A stretch of DNA of 64,000 nt, taken from contig CM030840.1 in the NCBI GenBank assembly GCA_018105865.1, positions 10,405,794 to 10,469,793 of the forward strand, written 5' to 3'. The notes under the pieces were generated by a model that saw nothing but the letters and a program-made list of their open reading frames with translations, had not been told where the DNA came from and did not search any database. A program made the translations under genes and the position numbers. Source of the stretch: Metaphire vulgaris. Taxonomy: Eukaryota; Annelida; Clitellata; Crassiclitellata; Megascolecidae. This document shows positions 1 to 11,676 of the stretch, piece by piece; the stretch's first letter is position 1, and each line of letters begins with the position of its first letter.

Positions 1-324
1 TCAATAAACTGGTGTATTCCATCAAGCCTATGGGCTGCGTTATCAAAATTTCGTTTTTACTTGTCTTGCTGTTTAATTCTCCAATTAATTTATCTGGCAT
101 TAACCCTTAATCTGGAATTCATTGCCAGCATAGCATTGTATAGGTCTAAACAGCACATGAAAAAGCATGCATTAAGGTAAAATTCAGCTTCTTACCATTT
201 ATTTTCCACTTACCGGTATACAAAATCTTAATTTTATCTACTGAACTCTATTGAAAAACTGTTGCTTTGCACAATACCAATGGATAACTCAAACCTGGCT
301 AAAGCAGCCCAAATCAAGCCAATG

Positions 325-357
325 TATTTTCAGAAGAGGTGCAATACATTACAATAC
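325..357 (+). repeat. Fragment of a LINE 3' tail
   Basis: TTTTCAGAAGAGGTGCAATA followed by CATTACAATAC closely matches the 3' end of the LINE that finishes at 5165 (TTCAGAAGAGGTGTTATAC, then CAATACATTACAA). A short 3' scrap in the CHAF1A intron or downstream region. Confidence 0.4.
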
Positions 358-550
358 AAGAGACTTACCAAGACAAATTGTGTCTTACCGCCTAGAAGAT
401 GCACTCAATTTTCACACGTATCATCAGAAAACTTGTGATTACACATCAACATACACAACTGTTTTTTTTTAATCAGGAAAATCAGAACAAGTAGGAGGCC
501 TGTAGCTTTAAAAATGTATGTGCTGATAAGAATTTAGCACTCATATTTAC

Positions 551-667
551 CTGCTCATCTTCATCATTCTCACATCCTTCTCCTTCTGACAAGTAGCCAT
601 GAGGCACAAAGAAACCATCTCCTTCCTCATCATCTTGGTCCACATCTTGTTCATTTTCCTCTTCATC
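551..667 (-). CDS. CHAF1A: CHAF1A exon 12 (FFVPHGYLSE acidic block)
   Basis: 39 codons, phase 0/0: DEEENEQDVDQDDEEGDG, FFVPHGYLSEGEG, CENDEDEQ. It matches the vertebrate DEDDGFFVPHGYLSEDEG acidic block that contacts H3-H4. Acceptor TTTCAAG, donor GTAAAT. The C-terminal exons (KLKAKEW and winged-helix region in the family) are not within positions 1-550, so the gene continues to the left. Confidence 0.94.
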
Positions 668-1275
668 CTTGAAATGCAAAGTAGATGGCAAAGGTCTTAG
701 CATACGTAGTCTATGCATAACATATGATAAATTGTTAAAAAGTCATGAATAAACAAATGAATTCTACAAATATCAAGATTTTTATGAGCATCCATATTTT
801 TTCAGATGATGCATGTCTCAACTGAAAAATGACATAAACAATAATGCCTAATCATAGATTCTAAATTCAACAAATGTAACCAATGACAAGTTATAAACAC
901 AGGATGCAGGTCACTCCACATACATACAGCAGAATTTAATAGATCAGAAACAATGCACCACTCCAATTAATTTCCTATTACAGTCATATGGTTAACTTTC
1001 TACAGAAAGTCTCAAGGTTTAATAACAAGAATAAGCTGCTAGCTAGTAATCTGCAAATTCAATGCCTTTCAAATCAAATTGTCAAAATCAATAAATTACT
1101 ATACACCAACTGGGTGAATGACCAAATTTATTATTCAATCAATAAGTTTAATAGCACCCTCATCTGACTTCTTCAAGTAACCAATTTAGAAAGCAATCAT
1201 CAAAAAAGAAATGGCTTAATTGTTGAATAATAGGCTCACAAATGTTAGTCAGGAAAAATTAAGAACCACTAAAAC
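668..1275. other. CHAF1A intron 11, nothing recognised
   Basis: 608 bp AT-rich intron between exons 11 and 12. I see no element ends, RNA gene or conserved frame. Confidence 0.6.
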
Positions 1276-1510
1276 CTCAGAATGTGAAAGACTCTCTCCT
1301 GGTTCTTCTTCTTCCCATTCTTCATCCGAGTCTATTTCGTAGTCAAACAGGTGAGTATCCCTGGCAAATGGCCGTCTTCCTTTGATAAAGTTGCTACATT
1401 TACGCCAAGTTCCATAATACGCTGGACGATAATTTTCATTGAATTGAAAAAACTTTGCCTTCATCAAGTTGGTAGATGATCCCAAAACCAACAAATCACC
1501 AAATTCCTCA
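1276..1510 (-). CDS. CHAF1A: CHAF1A exon 11 (NENYRPAYYGTW, start of acidic ED block)
   Basis: 235 bases, one base plus 78 codons. KFFQFNENYRPAYYGTW and the run SDEEWEEEEPGESLSHSE are near-identical to vertebrate CHAF1A (LLQFCENHRPAYWGTW and SDEEWEEEEPGESLSHSE). This is the histone H3-H4 binding acidic (ED) region. The acceptor is TTTTAG; the donor GTTTTA is weak, but it is the only GT at the conserved junction and exon 12 joins in phase 0. This is the most secure identification in the window. Confidence 0.95.
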
Positions 1511-1753
1511 CTAAAATTTAAAGGTCAATGAGAAATAAAGAATTAGAAAACATATATCAGAAACATTTGGTAAACAAAAGTTCTTAACATAGCCATTTAT
1601 GTAAAAGTGCCAGAAGAAAGGTTCATCAGTGGTGCATGCTGGCAGATTCACGTTAAACTGTGCAAGGACAACTGTTACCTTCCTAGCATTAACTCCTCTG
1701 TCCTCATCCATTTTGCAACTATTTGACTCTTGGTGGGAACAGATTGCTTAAAC

Positions 1754-2006
1754 CAGGGGTGACCAATCGGCGGCCCATGCAAGTCACATGTGGCCCGCGG
1801 GCTGATGATTGGCGACCATCCAGGCATCTTTCCAAATAAATTTTATTGGTTCTATTTAAGCATATGATATCAAATCATGCGTAAGACTTAGTTCTTGCGC
1901 TTAATTTGCAAAACTGTTGTGCAAAAGGCACCAAAAATGCAGCCTTAATATGCAAGCTGATCAAAATTTATAATGGCCCACTTGTAGTAAAAGTTGGTCA
2001 CCCCTG
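1754..2006. mobile_element. hAT MITE with 8-bp target duplication
   Basis: Terminal inverted repeats CAGGGGTGACCAA and TTGGTCACCCCTG, flanked by perfect 8-bp duplications GCTTAAAC (1746-1753, 2007-2014). The interior includes a GGCCCGCGGGC block. It is 253 bp, non-autonomous, in CHAF1A intron 10. Confidence 0.88.
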
Positions 2007-2337
2007 GCTTAAACCAAAACAAAGGAATTTAAATAACTTTCTTACCAACCACTTTCAAAGAGTAACTTTAAATAAGTCAAGGTATTAGAAGCAAAACAGG
2101 TATAAGAAACACAATAATCTGTTCTTTTACAATGCAACAATGATATTTTGCCATGTCTCAAAAGCCCTCAATGTTTAACCCAGATTGAGAATCCAATATA
2201 TCTAGACCCCATTTCAATACTAATTAAACTAAAATATAATGCTACGATTTATAGGTCATATTACTAAATACATATTGCATAATATAACTGACAGTGAAGA
2301 ATTAAATAGACTAAACATTGTTATTTTTCAAAATCAG

Positions 2338-2460
2338 TCACTCAGCCTCTGCAAATGGCTCGAGAATATGAACAATATCTTGAAGAAAGGCAAGCTCTTT
2401 TGAAGTCATTATTAAACTGTCATGACCATTGACCATTGTCACATTATTCAGTTTCACATG
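2338..2460 (-). pseudogene. hAT transposase fragment
   Basis: Minus-strand frame LIMTSKELAFLQDIVHILEP then FAEAE and stop. It resembles the 'x-LxxLVxVLxPFxEAT' segment of ZBED-like hAT transposases. Only about 40 residues survive. Confidence 0.5.
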
Positions 2461-2533
2461 GCCAAACTCTTAGCTGCTGGTAAGTGCTGTTTCACCTAGT
2501 TTTATTGGTAGATGAAATTAACTTGCATATACT

Positions 2534-2558
2534 TGATATATATATATATATATATACA
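2534..2558. repeat. (TA)n microsatellite
   Basis: Short TA dinucleotide run just upstream of a LINE copy. Confidence 0.9.
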
Positions 2559-2639
2559 TATAAATTAACTTGCGTGTTTACCTGTTTGCATATACTGCGA
2601 AACAAAGCGATCTTGTGGAAAAGGTTTGATAACTTGCAA

Positions 2640-5165
2640 CAGACGAAGTTACGTTGGATGTTCTTCGATGCATCATCCTCTCTATGCCTACGAAAACCTA
2701 TGAACTCGATCCAATTCCAACTTTTATCGTGCACGACTATATCGACTGTTTCTTTGTCTTTTTAATGTTGCTCAGCAATAGGTCTCTTAAAGAAGGCTTC
2801 CTACCTGCATCGCAGAAACTGGCAATAGTTAAGCCTAGGCTTAAGCAAACTGGTCTTGATGAGTCTGAAATGTCAAGCTATTGCCCTATCTCGAACCTCA
2901 GTTTCTAATCGAAGGTCCTTGAGAAGGTTGTCACTCTTCAGCTGCTTCCATGTCTTGAGGCTGATGATTTGCTGCCGAAACACCAGTCTTGTTTCCATGC
3001 ACCACACTCCACTGAAGCGCTTCTCTTGCATCTTCTCTCAGATCTCTATAGGGCCATCTTCTTCTTCTTTTAGCGAATGCCTTTCCATCGATAGGTCAGA
3101 AGTCACTCTTCTTGCCCTATTTGACGTCAGTGCTGTTTTTGACACAGTTGACCATGATATTCTTCTACAGCACCTCTGTCTCTCATGTGGTGTCTCTGGT
3201 GTTCCTCTGGCCTGGTTGAAACCCTATCTCTCTGAACGCCACATGATTGCATCACTTGGTTCTACCTACTCCCATGAAGTGCCAATCACTTGTGGAGTAC
3301 CGTATTTTCGTGCATATAAGATGCGGCTTATACGATTTTTTACACAATTAGCCCCCTTGGTGCATCTTATACTCGGGGGTGTCTTATCTAAATTTTTTGG
3401 AAAACTAATAACTGGCATCTAAGTCAATAAATAAATCCAAAACTGCAAGTAAATGCAAGTAGAAATGGTGGAGGGAAATCCTTCCAATTCAAGGCAATCT
3501 CTCTGTCTGTCAGTATCTCTCTGTCTGTCTGTCTCTCTCTGCCGGCAGTGACGTTTAAGTGAATGAGGATTGTGATTAATCAGAATTCTGAATAGCTTCC
3601 ACAATAGACAGCTAAGCAACTAATGTGTAGACATTATATGATTGTCGACCACAGTGGAGGTAAGCCCTTCCAATTCAAGGCGATCTCTCTCTCTTTCTCT
3701 GCCTGTCTCTGTTTCTGTCTCTCCCTCTGTCTGTCTTTCTCTCAGCCGGCAGAGACATGAAATTGAAAGATGATTGTAAATGGTCAGATTACTGAATAAA
3801 GATTTAGTGTTAGATGATTAAAATTATTGATGCAGGTCTATTTTAACATTATGACAGCTGACGAAACTCCTTCCAATTCAAGGCCATCTCTCTCCTACCC
3901 TCCATCCTTTCTCCCTCCTCTCTCCTATCTCTTGCTCTTTACAGGCATCCACATTCAGGTGATATAAGATTGTAATTAACCAGGTAAGTGAATAGAGACT
4001 CAGTATTTGACTCTTTTGGTGCATCTTATATATGAGTGCACCTTATCTATAATTTTTTAAAACACAAATCATCAAAACCCACGTCTTATACATTGGTGGG
4101 TGCGTCTTATATGCATGAAAATATGATACCACAGTGTTCGGTCCTTGGGCCGCTTCTGTATATAATATATATTGCTGATGTTGCACGTTTGTTTGCACCT
4201 TATAATTTTAAAACACATATGTATGTTGATGATATTCAGGCCTATTCACATTCCAGCCTCACTAATGCACTGCAGATCACTTGTGAATTTTTTGAAGCCT
4301 CTAACTTACTTCGTTCATGGATGCACTCAAATCATCTTTTACTTAATCCAGCTAAAACTCAGCTCATCTGGTTTGGCACTCGAGGTCAGCTCTCAAAAAC
4401 TGATCATCTGTCTATGCAGTCTGCCTTCCCTGAACTCTCTTTCTCCTCTACTGTCCTTGATCTTGGCATAATTCTAGACTCTGAGTTAACCTTTATGGAT
4501 CATATTAACTCACTTTGTCGCAGTTGCTTCTATCATCTCCGCCAGCTTAGAGTGATTCGACGTACACTAGACATGTCATCTGCTCCTACTTTGATTCATG
4601 TATTTATTTGCTCAAGGCTTGACTACTGTGGTTCACTTTTTGCTGGTCTTCCATCGGTGCGACTTGATAAATTCCAGATGGTTCTTCATTCGGCAGCCAG
4701 GGTGATTGCTGGTGTCACAAGACGTGATCACATTAGTGAATATATGATGTCTGTTCTACACTGGCTGCCTTATCCTGCTCGAGTTGAGTTTCGTGTGTTG
4801 AGAGCTGTTGCACTCTCTATTTTTGGTACCTCTCCATCTTACCTTTCAGAGCTACTCCATCCTCTTAGCTCTATCCATGGTTGGCCATGTCTTCGGTCCA
4901 CAACCAATGGTCTTTTCAGGGTGCCCCAAGCACGAACCTCCTTGTTCCTGAAGCGAGGTTTTGAATCAGTTGGCCCTATCCTTTGGAATGCTCTTGACGC
5001 CTGTATGCGTGGCTTAGCAACTACTATTTCTATTACCCTCTTTTTGAAACGACTTAAAGCTTATCTCTTTGTCAATATACAGTAATTGCTGCAGGAGCGC
5101 TTTTTAGTGATTCTTCAGAAGAGGTGTTATACAAATATTTTGTTACAATACATTACAACAGCAAA
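2640..5165 (+). mobile_element. LINE (CR1/L2-like) copy, family A, split by a MITE
   Basis: Decayed reverse transcriptase. Segments in order: DPIPTFIVHDYID (2720), ISNLSF (2900), LFDVSAVFDTVDHDILLQHL (3118-3177), CGVP (3287-3301). An 827-bp MITE then interrupts at the GVPQGSVLGP motif, and the frame resumes at 4131 with QCSVLGPLLYIIYIADV, MYVDD (Y-V-D-D catalytic box variant), NPAKTQLIWFG, and the C-terminal SRLDYCGSLFAGLPSVRLDK and SVGPILWNALD, stopping near 5085. The 3' end has TTCAGAAGAGGTGTTATAC and a CATTACA-rich tail. Several frameshifts and stops; the 5' half is missing. A second member of this family is at 62385-63135. Confidence 0.85.
3300..4126. mobile_element. TA-flanked MITE with internal ~190-bp repeat units (copy 1)
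   Basis: Termini CCGTATTTTCGTGCATATAA and, inverted, TCATATTTTCATGCATATAA, flanked by TA (3298-3299, 4127-4128). Removing the insert with one TA restores the host LINE codons GGA GTA CCA CAG, so the boundaries are well supported. Inside are three diverged tandem units, each starting CCTTCCAATTCAAGG (3479, 3666, 3869), then a CTCT/CTGT-rich tract, then GCCGGCAG-like sequence. TA duplication suggests a Tc1/mariner-type element; no transposase. Confidence 0.75.
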
Positions 5166-5813
5166 ACTTTGCAAGGAGCGGTGTTACAGCAGGAGAGAGA
5201 ACTCAGGCCATCTCGACAAATTGCAGTGAGTAAACAAAGCATGTAATAGCTTGATATCTGGCTCCAGAATTAGATCTGTTAATGTGTCATCCTCCCCTAT
5301 TGGAGGATAGTCAGTCTCAAGTCTCAACATCAGTAGAAACAGCAGTATCATCTATTTGAATCACCAGTGACAAAGCCTTTTCATGTTTGAAGCATTATTG
5401 ATTACAATACAGCTGATCTGATCTTTCAGTAATGATAGACTCCTGAGAATGAGCAATTCTTTGATCAGTATTACCATTAATGAATGTGTGAACACTAACA
5501 CCAAGGAAAGAGTGCACGATACAATTGATCCAAATGTCAGCAGCAAGTGGTACATCTGTGCATAGTTCAAGAAATTACCTAAGCTTACTTAGCCTTCTGC
5601 ATTTGCAGTTGTGTGACAGTGCTTGACAGGAGGTGTGTATTTACGATCAAGCTCAGCAACAAATCTGCAGACAGCTGGATGATCAACTATGACATGGCAG
5701 CCCACAAAAGATAACCACATTCATCATCAGTGAAGATGTCATTGCCTTGTGTCAAAGACTACCATGCCCATATGTAGTGCATGAAGCATTCGTTAGAAAT
5801 GAATTAACCCGTT
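5166..5813. other. Intron 10 sequence, nothing recognised
   Basis: Between a LINE 3' end and a piggyBac-like element. No coding or terminal-repeat signal that I can support. Confidence 0.5.
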
Positions 5814-5817
5814 AAAG

Positions 5818-6482
5818 GGGGAATTAATTTTTACAAGACGTTACCAATATGGGTAATTAATTTTGGGGAAAAGCGTTTGTTTGAACTGTGAACATGTACT
5901 TTTTAAACTTACTATATTTCAGGCTATATAGAAGCTACAAAGATGTGGTTTGCATCATTGTTTAGCATTTTTATTGTACTTACCATCCATCCATGCCAAA
6001 AAAGAAATTTCGGGGGTTGGGCCCACCCTACAGGCCAAAATATGACCTCCTCCCAAAAAATATGTTCAAAGGTCAATAAAAATTTTTTCCAGTGGTGACC
6101 CCCTAGGTTCAGCGGCAAAGTTGTAGGCAGGTGTCTTTGGAACAGATTAGTTCAAAAATTTTGAAGATCGGACCCAATTCATGGGAGTTATGAAGTTTCT
6201 AGACCAGGCACCCGTTGCTCCGAGAAGTGAAATTTTTTGCGAGAATCTTGAAATCTGCAGGCTATATAGAAGCTACAAAGATGTGGTTTGCATCATTGTT
6301 TAGCATTTTTATTGTACTTACCATCCATCCGTGCCAAAAAAGAAATCAAATCAAAAAAACGTTTTTAAACGGCGAACACCGTGGTGGAAGAGCAAAACAG
6401 TTGCGCGACGTTTTAAAACGTCGGACACCGTTCGCATATGATTTCCGGGCGACGTTTTAAAACGTCGAACACCAGTAACGGG
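5818..6482. mobile_element. piggyBac-like non-autonomous element, copy A
   Basis: Ends CCCGTTA and TAACGGG at TTAA (5814-5817) and TAAA (6483-6486). The sequence AGGCTATATAGAAGCTACAA and about 70 following bases occurs twice, at 5921 and 6259 (338 bp apart). Near the right end are two perfect 16-bp palindromes GACGTTTTAAAACGTC (6407-6422, 6451-6466). Copy B is at 29735-30767. Confidence 0.7.
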
Positions 6483-6682
6483 TAAAGTGTATTCTGCCCT
6501 TGAATATTTCAAGCCCTATCAATAGTATCCTGGTACTGCACGTATGAGATGGCATGCAAACAAAGAAGCCTGCTGTTCACAACAATATTCATCCATCCAT
6601 TTTGGTTTATTGCAGGCCACTATACAAATTAGCGCTATACAAATAGCGCTATACAAATTGACATTTATAATATACTATTAAC

Positions 6683-6835
6683 CATAGATCCTTAAATGGA
6701 AGGACTGACGGCAGCCGTGCTCGGGTCCGCGAACTTGGGTCCATTGAATTTTTGACACCGCAGCATCTATTACATGCCATAACTAAGTTTGGCCGCCATC
6801 AGTCCTTCCATTTAAGGGGTCTATGCTAGAAACAT
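6683..6835. mobile_element. 153-bp MITE with ~30-bp terminal repeats
   Basis: Left end CATAGATCCTTAAATGGAAG and right end CTTCCATTTAAGGGGTCTAT plus G are inverted repeats continuing through GACTGA(C/T)GGC. Flanks CTATTAAC and CTAGAAAC agree at 6 of 8 positions, a possible decayed 8-bp duplication. Superfamily unclear. Confidence 0.7.
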
Positions 6836-7132
6836 TGCTACAGAAAGAAAACCATGCCACACAAAGTAAACAATAACAAGAGTTTCATATTTCATAGCTA
6901 TATGTTTTATATATAATATGCCCTGTCAACCAGGCTAAAAAATAACCTATAAAGGTAATTTAGCAACACCACATTTTAACTGTTCAATAGAAATTTCATG
7001 TCTGCAACAGTGTCACAAATTGCATCCAACATTGTATCACAAACAATTCTTGAAAAATCTGTAAAATAATGCAATTCAATGGATTAACAAAATATACTTA
7101 TTTTGTTAATTACTTACTCCATATATACTTTG

Positions 7133-7135
<3 letters not shown>

Positions 7136-7183
<48 letters not shown>
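7136..7183. repeat. (TA)n microsatellite
   Basis: About 48 bp of TA repeats immediately 5' of a LINE copy. Confidence 0.95.
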
Positions 7184-7185
<2 letters not shown>

Positions 7186-7186
7186 A

Positions 7187-10128
7187 TTAACACAGTCATT
7201 GACATTTTGGCTCCATTCCTGACAACGCTCATGTCTACTTCTCTGAGAACAGAGGAATTCCCGACGTCATGGAAACATGCGATTGTTCATCCGCACCTAA
7301 AGCGGCCAGGCACTAATCCCGCTGTTATTGTCAACTATCGTCCGGTCTCCAATCTTACATTATTCTCTAAAGTGTTGGAGAGAATTGTGAATATGCAAAT
7401 GGTCGGATATCTGTGGACGAACGGGATAATGCCGAAAAACCAGTTGCTTACAGGCGTGGTCACTCTACAGAAACGGCCATCCTGCGTATTTTTAACGACA
7501 TCATCAACGCAATAACTAATGGGCAGATGGCGCTCCTCTGTGTACTCGACCTATCTGCCGCCTTCGACATAGTTGACCACGAAATCATCCTCCAACGCCT
7601 TGAGCTTACCTACAGAATCAATGGCAAAGTCCTGTCCTGGATACACGACTATCTCAAAGACAGGTCACAGTCAGTCCGCTGGAATCGCTCTGCGTCTGCC
7701 TCACATCCAGTTCTCAGTGGAGTACCGCAGGGATCTGTTCTAGGCCCACTTCTGTTTGTCCTTTATGTGGCAGACATTAGACAAATCATTGAATCGTGCG
7801 GGCTGGCGGCGCATGCTTATGCTGATGACGTGTAGATATACGCCTCATGCCTCCCTGAGGATGCGGACCTACTAAGTAAGTAAGTAAGTAAGTAAAATCT
7901 CGTTAATTTCTAAAGCGCTTCCAAAAGATGCACCAAAGTAGCTCCTTATTCCTATGCGCTCAATCTCAAATGAAGTAGCTATAGCCAAAGGTGGGTCATT
8001 CATGCCGGGTCATTTAATCAAAAGGGCGAGTGGGCAGGATGCTATAGCTATGGAGGAAATCATGAGGAGATGTTGCAAGAAGAGGAGAAAATTGTGACTC
8101 AGAGTTTGTTATTTGGCTTTGATGTAGACAACGAGGGATATTGGAATTGAGTTCCAAAGCTCAGGTGTGCATATGAAAAAGCACGATTGCAAATTTTGAG
8201 AGATGATTGATTCAGAGTCAAGGAGAGTTACATGAGAAGAGGATCTAGTAGATCCAGGTTGTTGTGGAATTATCAGATTTCTTAGGTAGACTGGTTTTGA
8301 TGTATGGAGTGAGTTATAAGTCATCGATATTATTTTATATTCAATGCGTTCTGTTATCTTGAGCCAGTGGAGAGATTTGAGTAATGGTGTAATGTGGCAA
8401 AATTTAGGCGATTTAGTTACTGCACGAGCTAAGGCATTTTGAATCGATTGGAGTTTACATATGGAAGCCTTTGGAAGATTGTGAAACAGTGAGTTGCAGT
8501 AGTCTAACTCAGAGTGAACTATTGAAGTGGCAATAGTGGAAGCAGTTTTAATATCAAGGTAGGGACGGCAGACACGAATGTGAGCATAACAGGTTTTTGA
8601 TAGTTGAGATATGTGAGCTTCAAAATTTAGGGAGGAGTCAAAAGTAAATCCAAGATTTTTTGCAGTTGGAACAGGGGTTATTATTGTATCTGGGGCTAAA
8701 ATCAGTGTGGGATTTTCAATTTTTTTCAGTTGTTGTGGCAGTCCAAATAAGAGAAATTCTGTTTTGGAGGGATTGAGGGCAAGGAGATTAGCTGACATCC
8801 ACGATGAGATTGACAAAAATGCTGATTCTAGTTCAGCAGATTGATGCCTTAAAGGAAGATGGAGTAAACGAAAGAAATAATTGAGTGTCGTCTGCATAAA
8901 GTTGATGATTCAATTTGAGAGAGTTGATTAAGGATGACAGTGGGGTAGTGTAGAGACTGAACAAAACCGGTCCAAGGACAGATCCTTGTGGTACTCCATA
9001 GTATAGATCGGAGGGTGATGAAGTTTGATTCTGGCATGAAACTTGAAAGGATCTAGATTGAGATAGGATTGGAACCAGCATGAGCTACAGAAGATATTCC
9101 AAACCAGAGGGAAAGGCGTTTCAGTAGGATTTTGTGATCTATAGTATCAAAGGCAGCAGAAAGATCAAGGAGACAGAGACCAGTAACTCGTTGAGATCCA
9201 ATGGCAGTGAGGAGTTTGTCATAAATGTATGTGAGGACAGTTTCTGAGTGATCGTGTCATCGCCTGTATTACAAAGATCAGACATTGGACTGAAGTCAAT
9301 CGTCTAGCATTAAATCCTGGCAAAACCGAAGTGCTGTGGATCGCTACGCCCAGGAGGAGGCACTTGCTTAGCCATGTACCATTTGTTATCGATGGGATTC
9401 AAATTGTACCGTCAGCTGAAGTAGACTTCCTCAGGGTCCTGTTTGATGAATCGCTTTCGCTTGATGGCCACATCAGCAATGTCACTTGGAGTTCCTTCTA
9501 TCAGCTTCGGAGGATCAGGGCGATCCGCCGGCACCTTCCAACGTCAGCAGCGATTCAACTCGTGCGCACCATCGTCATCACGAGGATCGACTACTGTAAT
9601 AGCATCCTCCTCGGCCTACCAGACGCCCAACTGAGCCGTTTGCAGATGCTACTCAATGCCTCTGCCCGCATGATTTACGGTGCCAGACAGGGCGAGCACG
9701 TCACCCCGTTGCTCAAGGACAAGCTGCACTGGCTGCGCATCCCCAAGCGCATCATCTACAAGAGATGCTGCCTGACATTCCGGGTCCTCAATGATCCTGC
9801 CTGCCCAGCATACTTAGCTGAACTTGTACGTAGGTCCCCGCTTACTGATTGTCGGCGGCAGCTTCGTTCCTGTAATCGGGTCCAATTGGTCGTACCCCTC
9901 CATCTAAGACAGAGAAATTAGGAAAGAAGTCTTTCACCCAGGGGTATCACATCCTTTGGAATGAGCTGCCCGACTTTGTGACCAACGCGACTAGTTTTGA
10001 AATGTTCGCTACCAGACTAAAGACGCACTTGTTTAGCATCTCATTTAAGTGCAATGTGTAAAGCGTTCTTGATCTTGGCCTGCTGTGACTATAGCGCTAT
10101 ATAAATTGGTTTATTAACTAACTAACTA
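7187..10128 (+). mobile_element. LINE (CR1/L2-like) copy, family B, split by an antisense LINE
   Basis: 5'-truncated reverse transcriptase: VNYRPVSNLTLFSKVLERIV (7330), VLDLSAAFDIVDHEIILQRL (7540-7600), GVPQGSVLGPLLFVLYVADI, YADDV (7820), LPEDADLL. An opposite-strand LINE (7871-9246) interrupts, and the frame resumes at 9247 with DRVIACITKIRHWTEVNRLA, NPGKTEVLWIATPRRR, RIDYCNSILLGLPDAQLSRL and HWLRIPKRIIYK. The 3' end is ATAGCGCTATATAAATTGG followed by an (AACT)n tail (about 10106-10128). Scattered stops; not functional. Confidence 0.88.
7871..9246 (-). mobile_element. LINE copy, family C, inserted antisense into family B LINE
   Basis: Minus strand. It starts 5'-truncated at HSETVLTYIYDKLLTAIGSQ (near 9246), then CLLDLSAAFDTIDHKILLKR, GVPQGSVLGPVLFSLYTTPL, YADDTQLFLSF, NPSKTEFLLFGLPQQLKK, SELDYCNSLFHNLPKASICK and VTKSPKFCHITPLLKSLHWL. 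The 3' end is GCGCTTTAGAAATTAACGAG then a (CTTA)n tail (7871-7897). The interrupted host reads DADLL / S / DRVIA across the insertion. The 46990-48086 copy belongs to the same family. Confidence 0.88.
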
Positions 10129-10172
10129 ACTATACTAAAAATTCCATTAAAAACTGCATCATAATTACATAC

Positions 10173-10249
10173 CTTGGCCAAGTTTTACCAGATGTACCAA
10201 TTTCAATCAATTTCTTTTTCAATTCATCCACATAAAGAAGAATGGAAGA
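10173..10249 (-). CDS. CHAF1A: CHAF1A exon 10
   Basis: 77 bases encoding SSILLYVDELKKKLIEIGTS then GKTWP and two bases of a codon finished by exon 11 (AG + T gives Ser). It corresponds to the vertebrate FSFLKDLKGRQPLRSG segment. Acceptor TTTAG, donor GTATGT. The downstream intron (8.7 kb) is the largest seen and holds several LINEs. Confidence 0.78.
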
Positions 10250-10439
10250 CTAAAGAATAAACACCATTTTATACAGCCTTCGAACAAAAATACACAAAAG
10301 TTCTCTATCTATTTTTAGCTTGCACATTTGTTTAGGTCATATTATTATCAAAAGTTTTGAATGTCCCATGAATAATACAACCTATCAAGTGGCGAAAGAT
10401 GCTAAATGAAAATGTTCTCAATATCTATGATCAATTTCA

Positions 10440-11287
10440 TAGTATAATCCTAATCCATTCTATGGTTGGCGCCTTCTATGGCGGCCAGCACGCGTTTGTG
10501 CATGCCATGTTTTGTTGTCATTCTTTGCAATTTCTGACGCTCAGTTGTGCGAATTTTGCGACTCAGATGAGGATTTCTTCCAGTCCGTCGGTTTTCTGAG
10601 GAGTTTTAGCCAGCCTCTACTGTTTCGAGTCGTTTTGGAAGCCTCGAGTCTGACATCGCCATGTTGGCTATTGTTGTAGCGCCATTCGACTGATCGACGG
10701 TCATTCCGGACTTCGCTTGAGCCTTCATCTTCGCGAGGACTGCGTTCTGCTCTTCAGTTCCGATGTGTCTTGTGCTGTCCTCCACCTTTCCACGTCGTTC
10801 TTGAAGTTCTTGTCAGTCGCCGTCCGTCGGGTGTGCGCCAAAGTCAGCTGTATTGGCTGCTGCATGAAAATGTAGCGGATTTGCGGTTGACTGTCATTCC
10901 GGACTACGCTGGAATTTCCATCTTCGTCAGATTTGCCGACTTCGATGACGAACTATCTTCTTGCGGAAGACCGCTTCTTTAGGAACTCACCAATGGTTAC
11001 ATCTGCATGGATAACTCCTACTACCAAGTCGCGGAATCTTACACCATCTTCCGTTCCTCATTGGCATGTCAATGGGGCTACAGTTTCTTTGAAGGACTGC
11101 TTCTAAAGGACTCTGCACCAGACTTCTTCACGGCAACAAAGTTCTTTCCATAATCAGAGTGATTTTAACATCGCCACCTTCTCACCTTCATTGACATGTC
11201 AGCGTTGTCAAAGCGCTTTTGATTTTGGATTTTAAACCATGCGTACAGTGCTATATAAATTGTCCTGGAATAATAATAATAATAATT
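10440..11287 (+). mobile_element. LINE-derived non-autonomous repeat with (AAT)n tail
   Basis: CpG-richer block without a conserved frame, containing an internal repeat of GTCATTCCGGACT(A/T)CGCT (10700 and 10890). It ends AGTGCTATATAAATTG and a (AAT)n run (11267-11287), the same style of 3' end as the LINEs here. Probably a 5'UTR/3'UTR-only derivative. Confidence 0.5.
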
Positions 11288-11676
11288 TGCATCTTGCTGT
11301 GAAAGCTAACATCCTCATTCCTCAATGATCAAACTTGTTGTGTATCTGATTTCTTCACCATGATTCCATTACAGTGCAATCCACTTATAAGCACAGCCTC
11401 GAGACTAAATAAAATTGTGCTTATAAACGATACTAAGCCTATGTGAGCAATAATGTCCTTGGTAATTCGTAGGTTGCTAATCCATTCAGATTAATTAATT
11501 AATTTAGATTCATCCATTCAGTAAACAGTCTATATCAGTCCATCTATGTTCGTTTAATTACAAAATTCTTTGAAGATCATCTGTACAGTTTGAGGGCACA
11601 CGTCGCAAATCTGATCTATGAGACAGTAGAAACTATAATAGGATTGGCAACCGGCAGCCTCGAGATATGATCTAAC

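Noticed and set aside
1511..1711. Minus-strand frame next to CHAF1A exon 11 as a further CHAF1A exon
   Set aside because: Exon 10 joins exon 11 directly in phase (AG + T), giving a continuous conserved protein; this frame has no similarity and no acceptor/donor pair with the right phase.
7069..7200. Ile-Tyr repeat peptide upstream of a LINE
   Set aside because: Translation of the (TA)n run.
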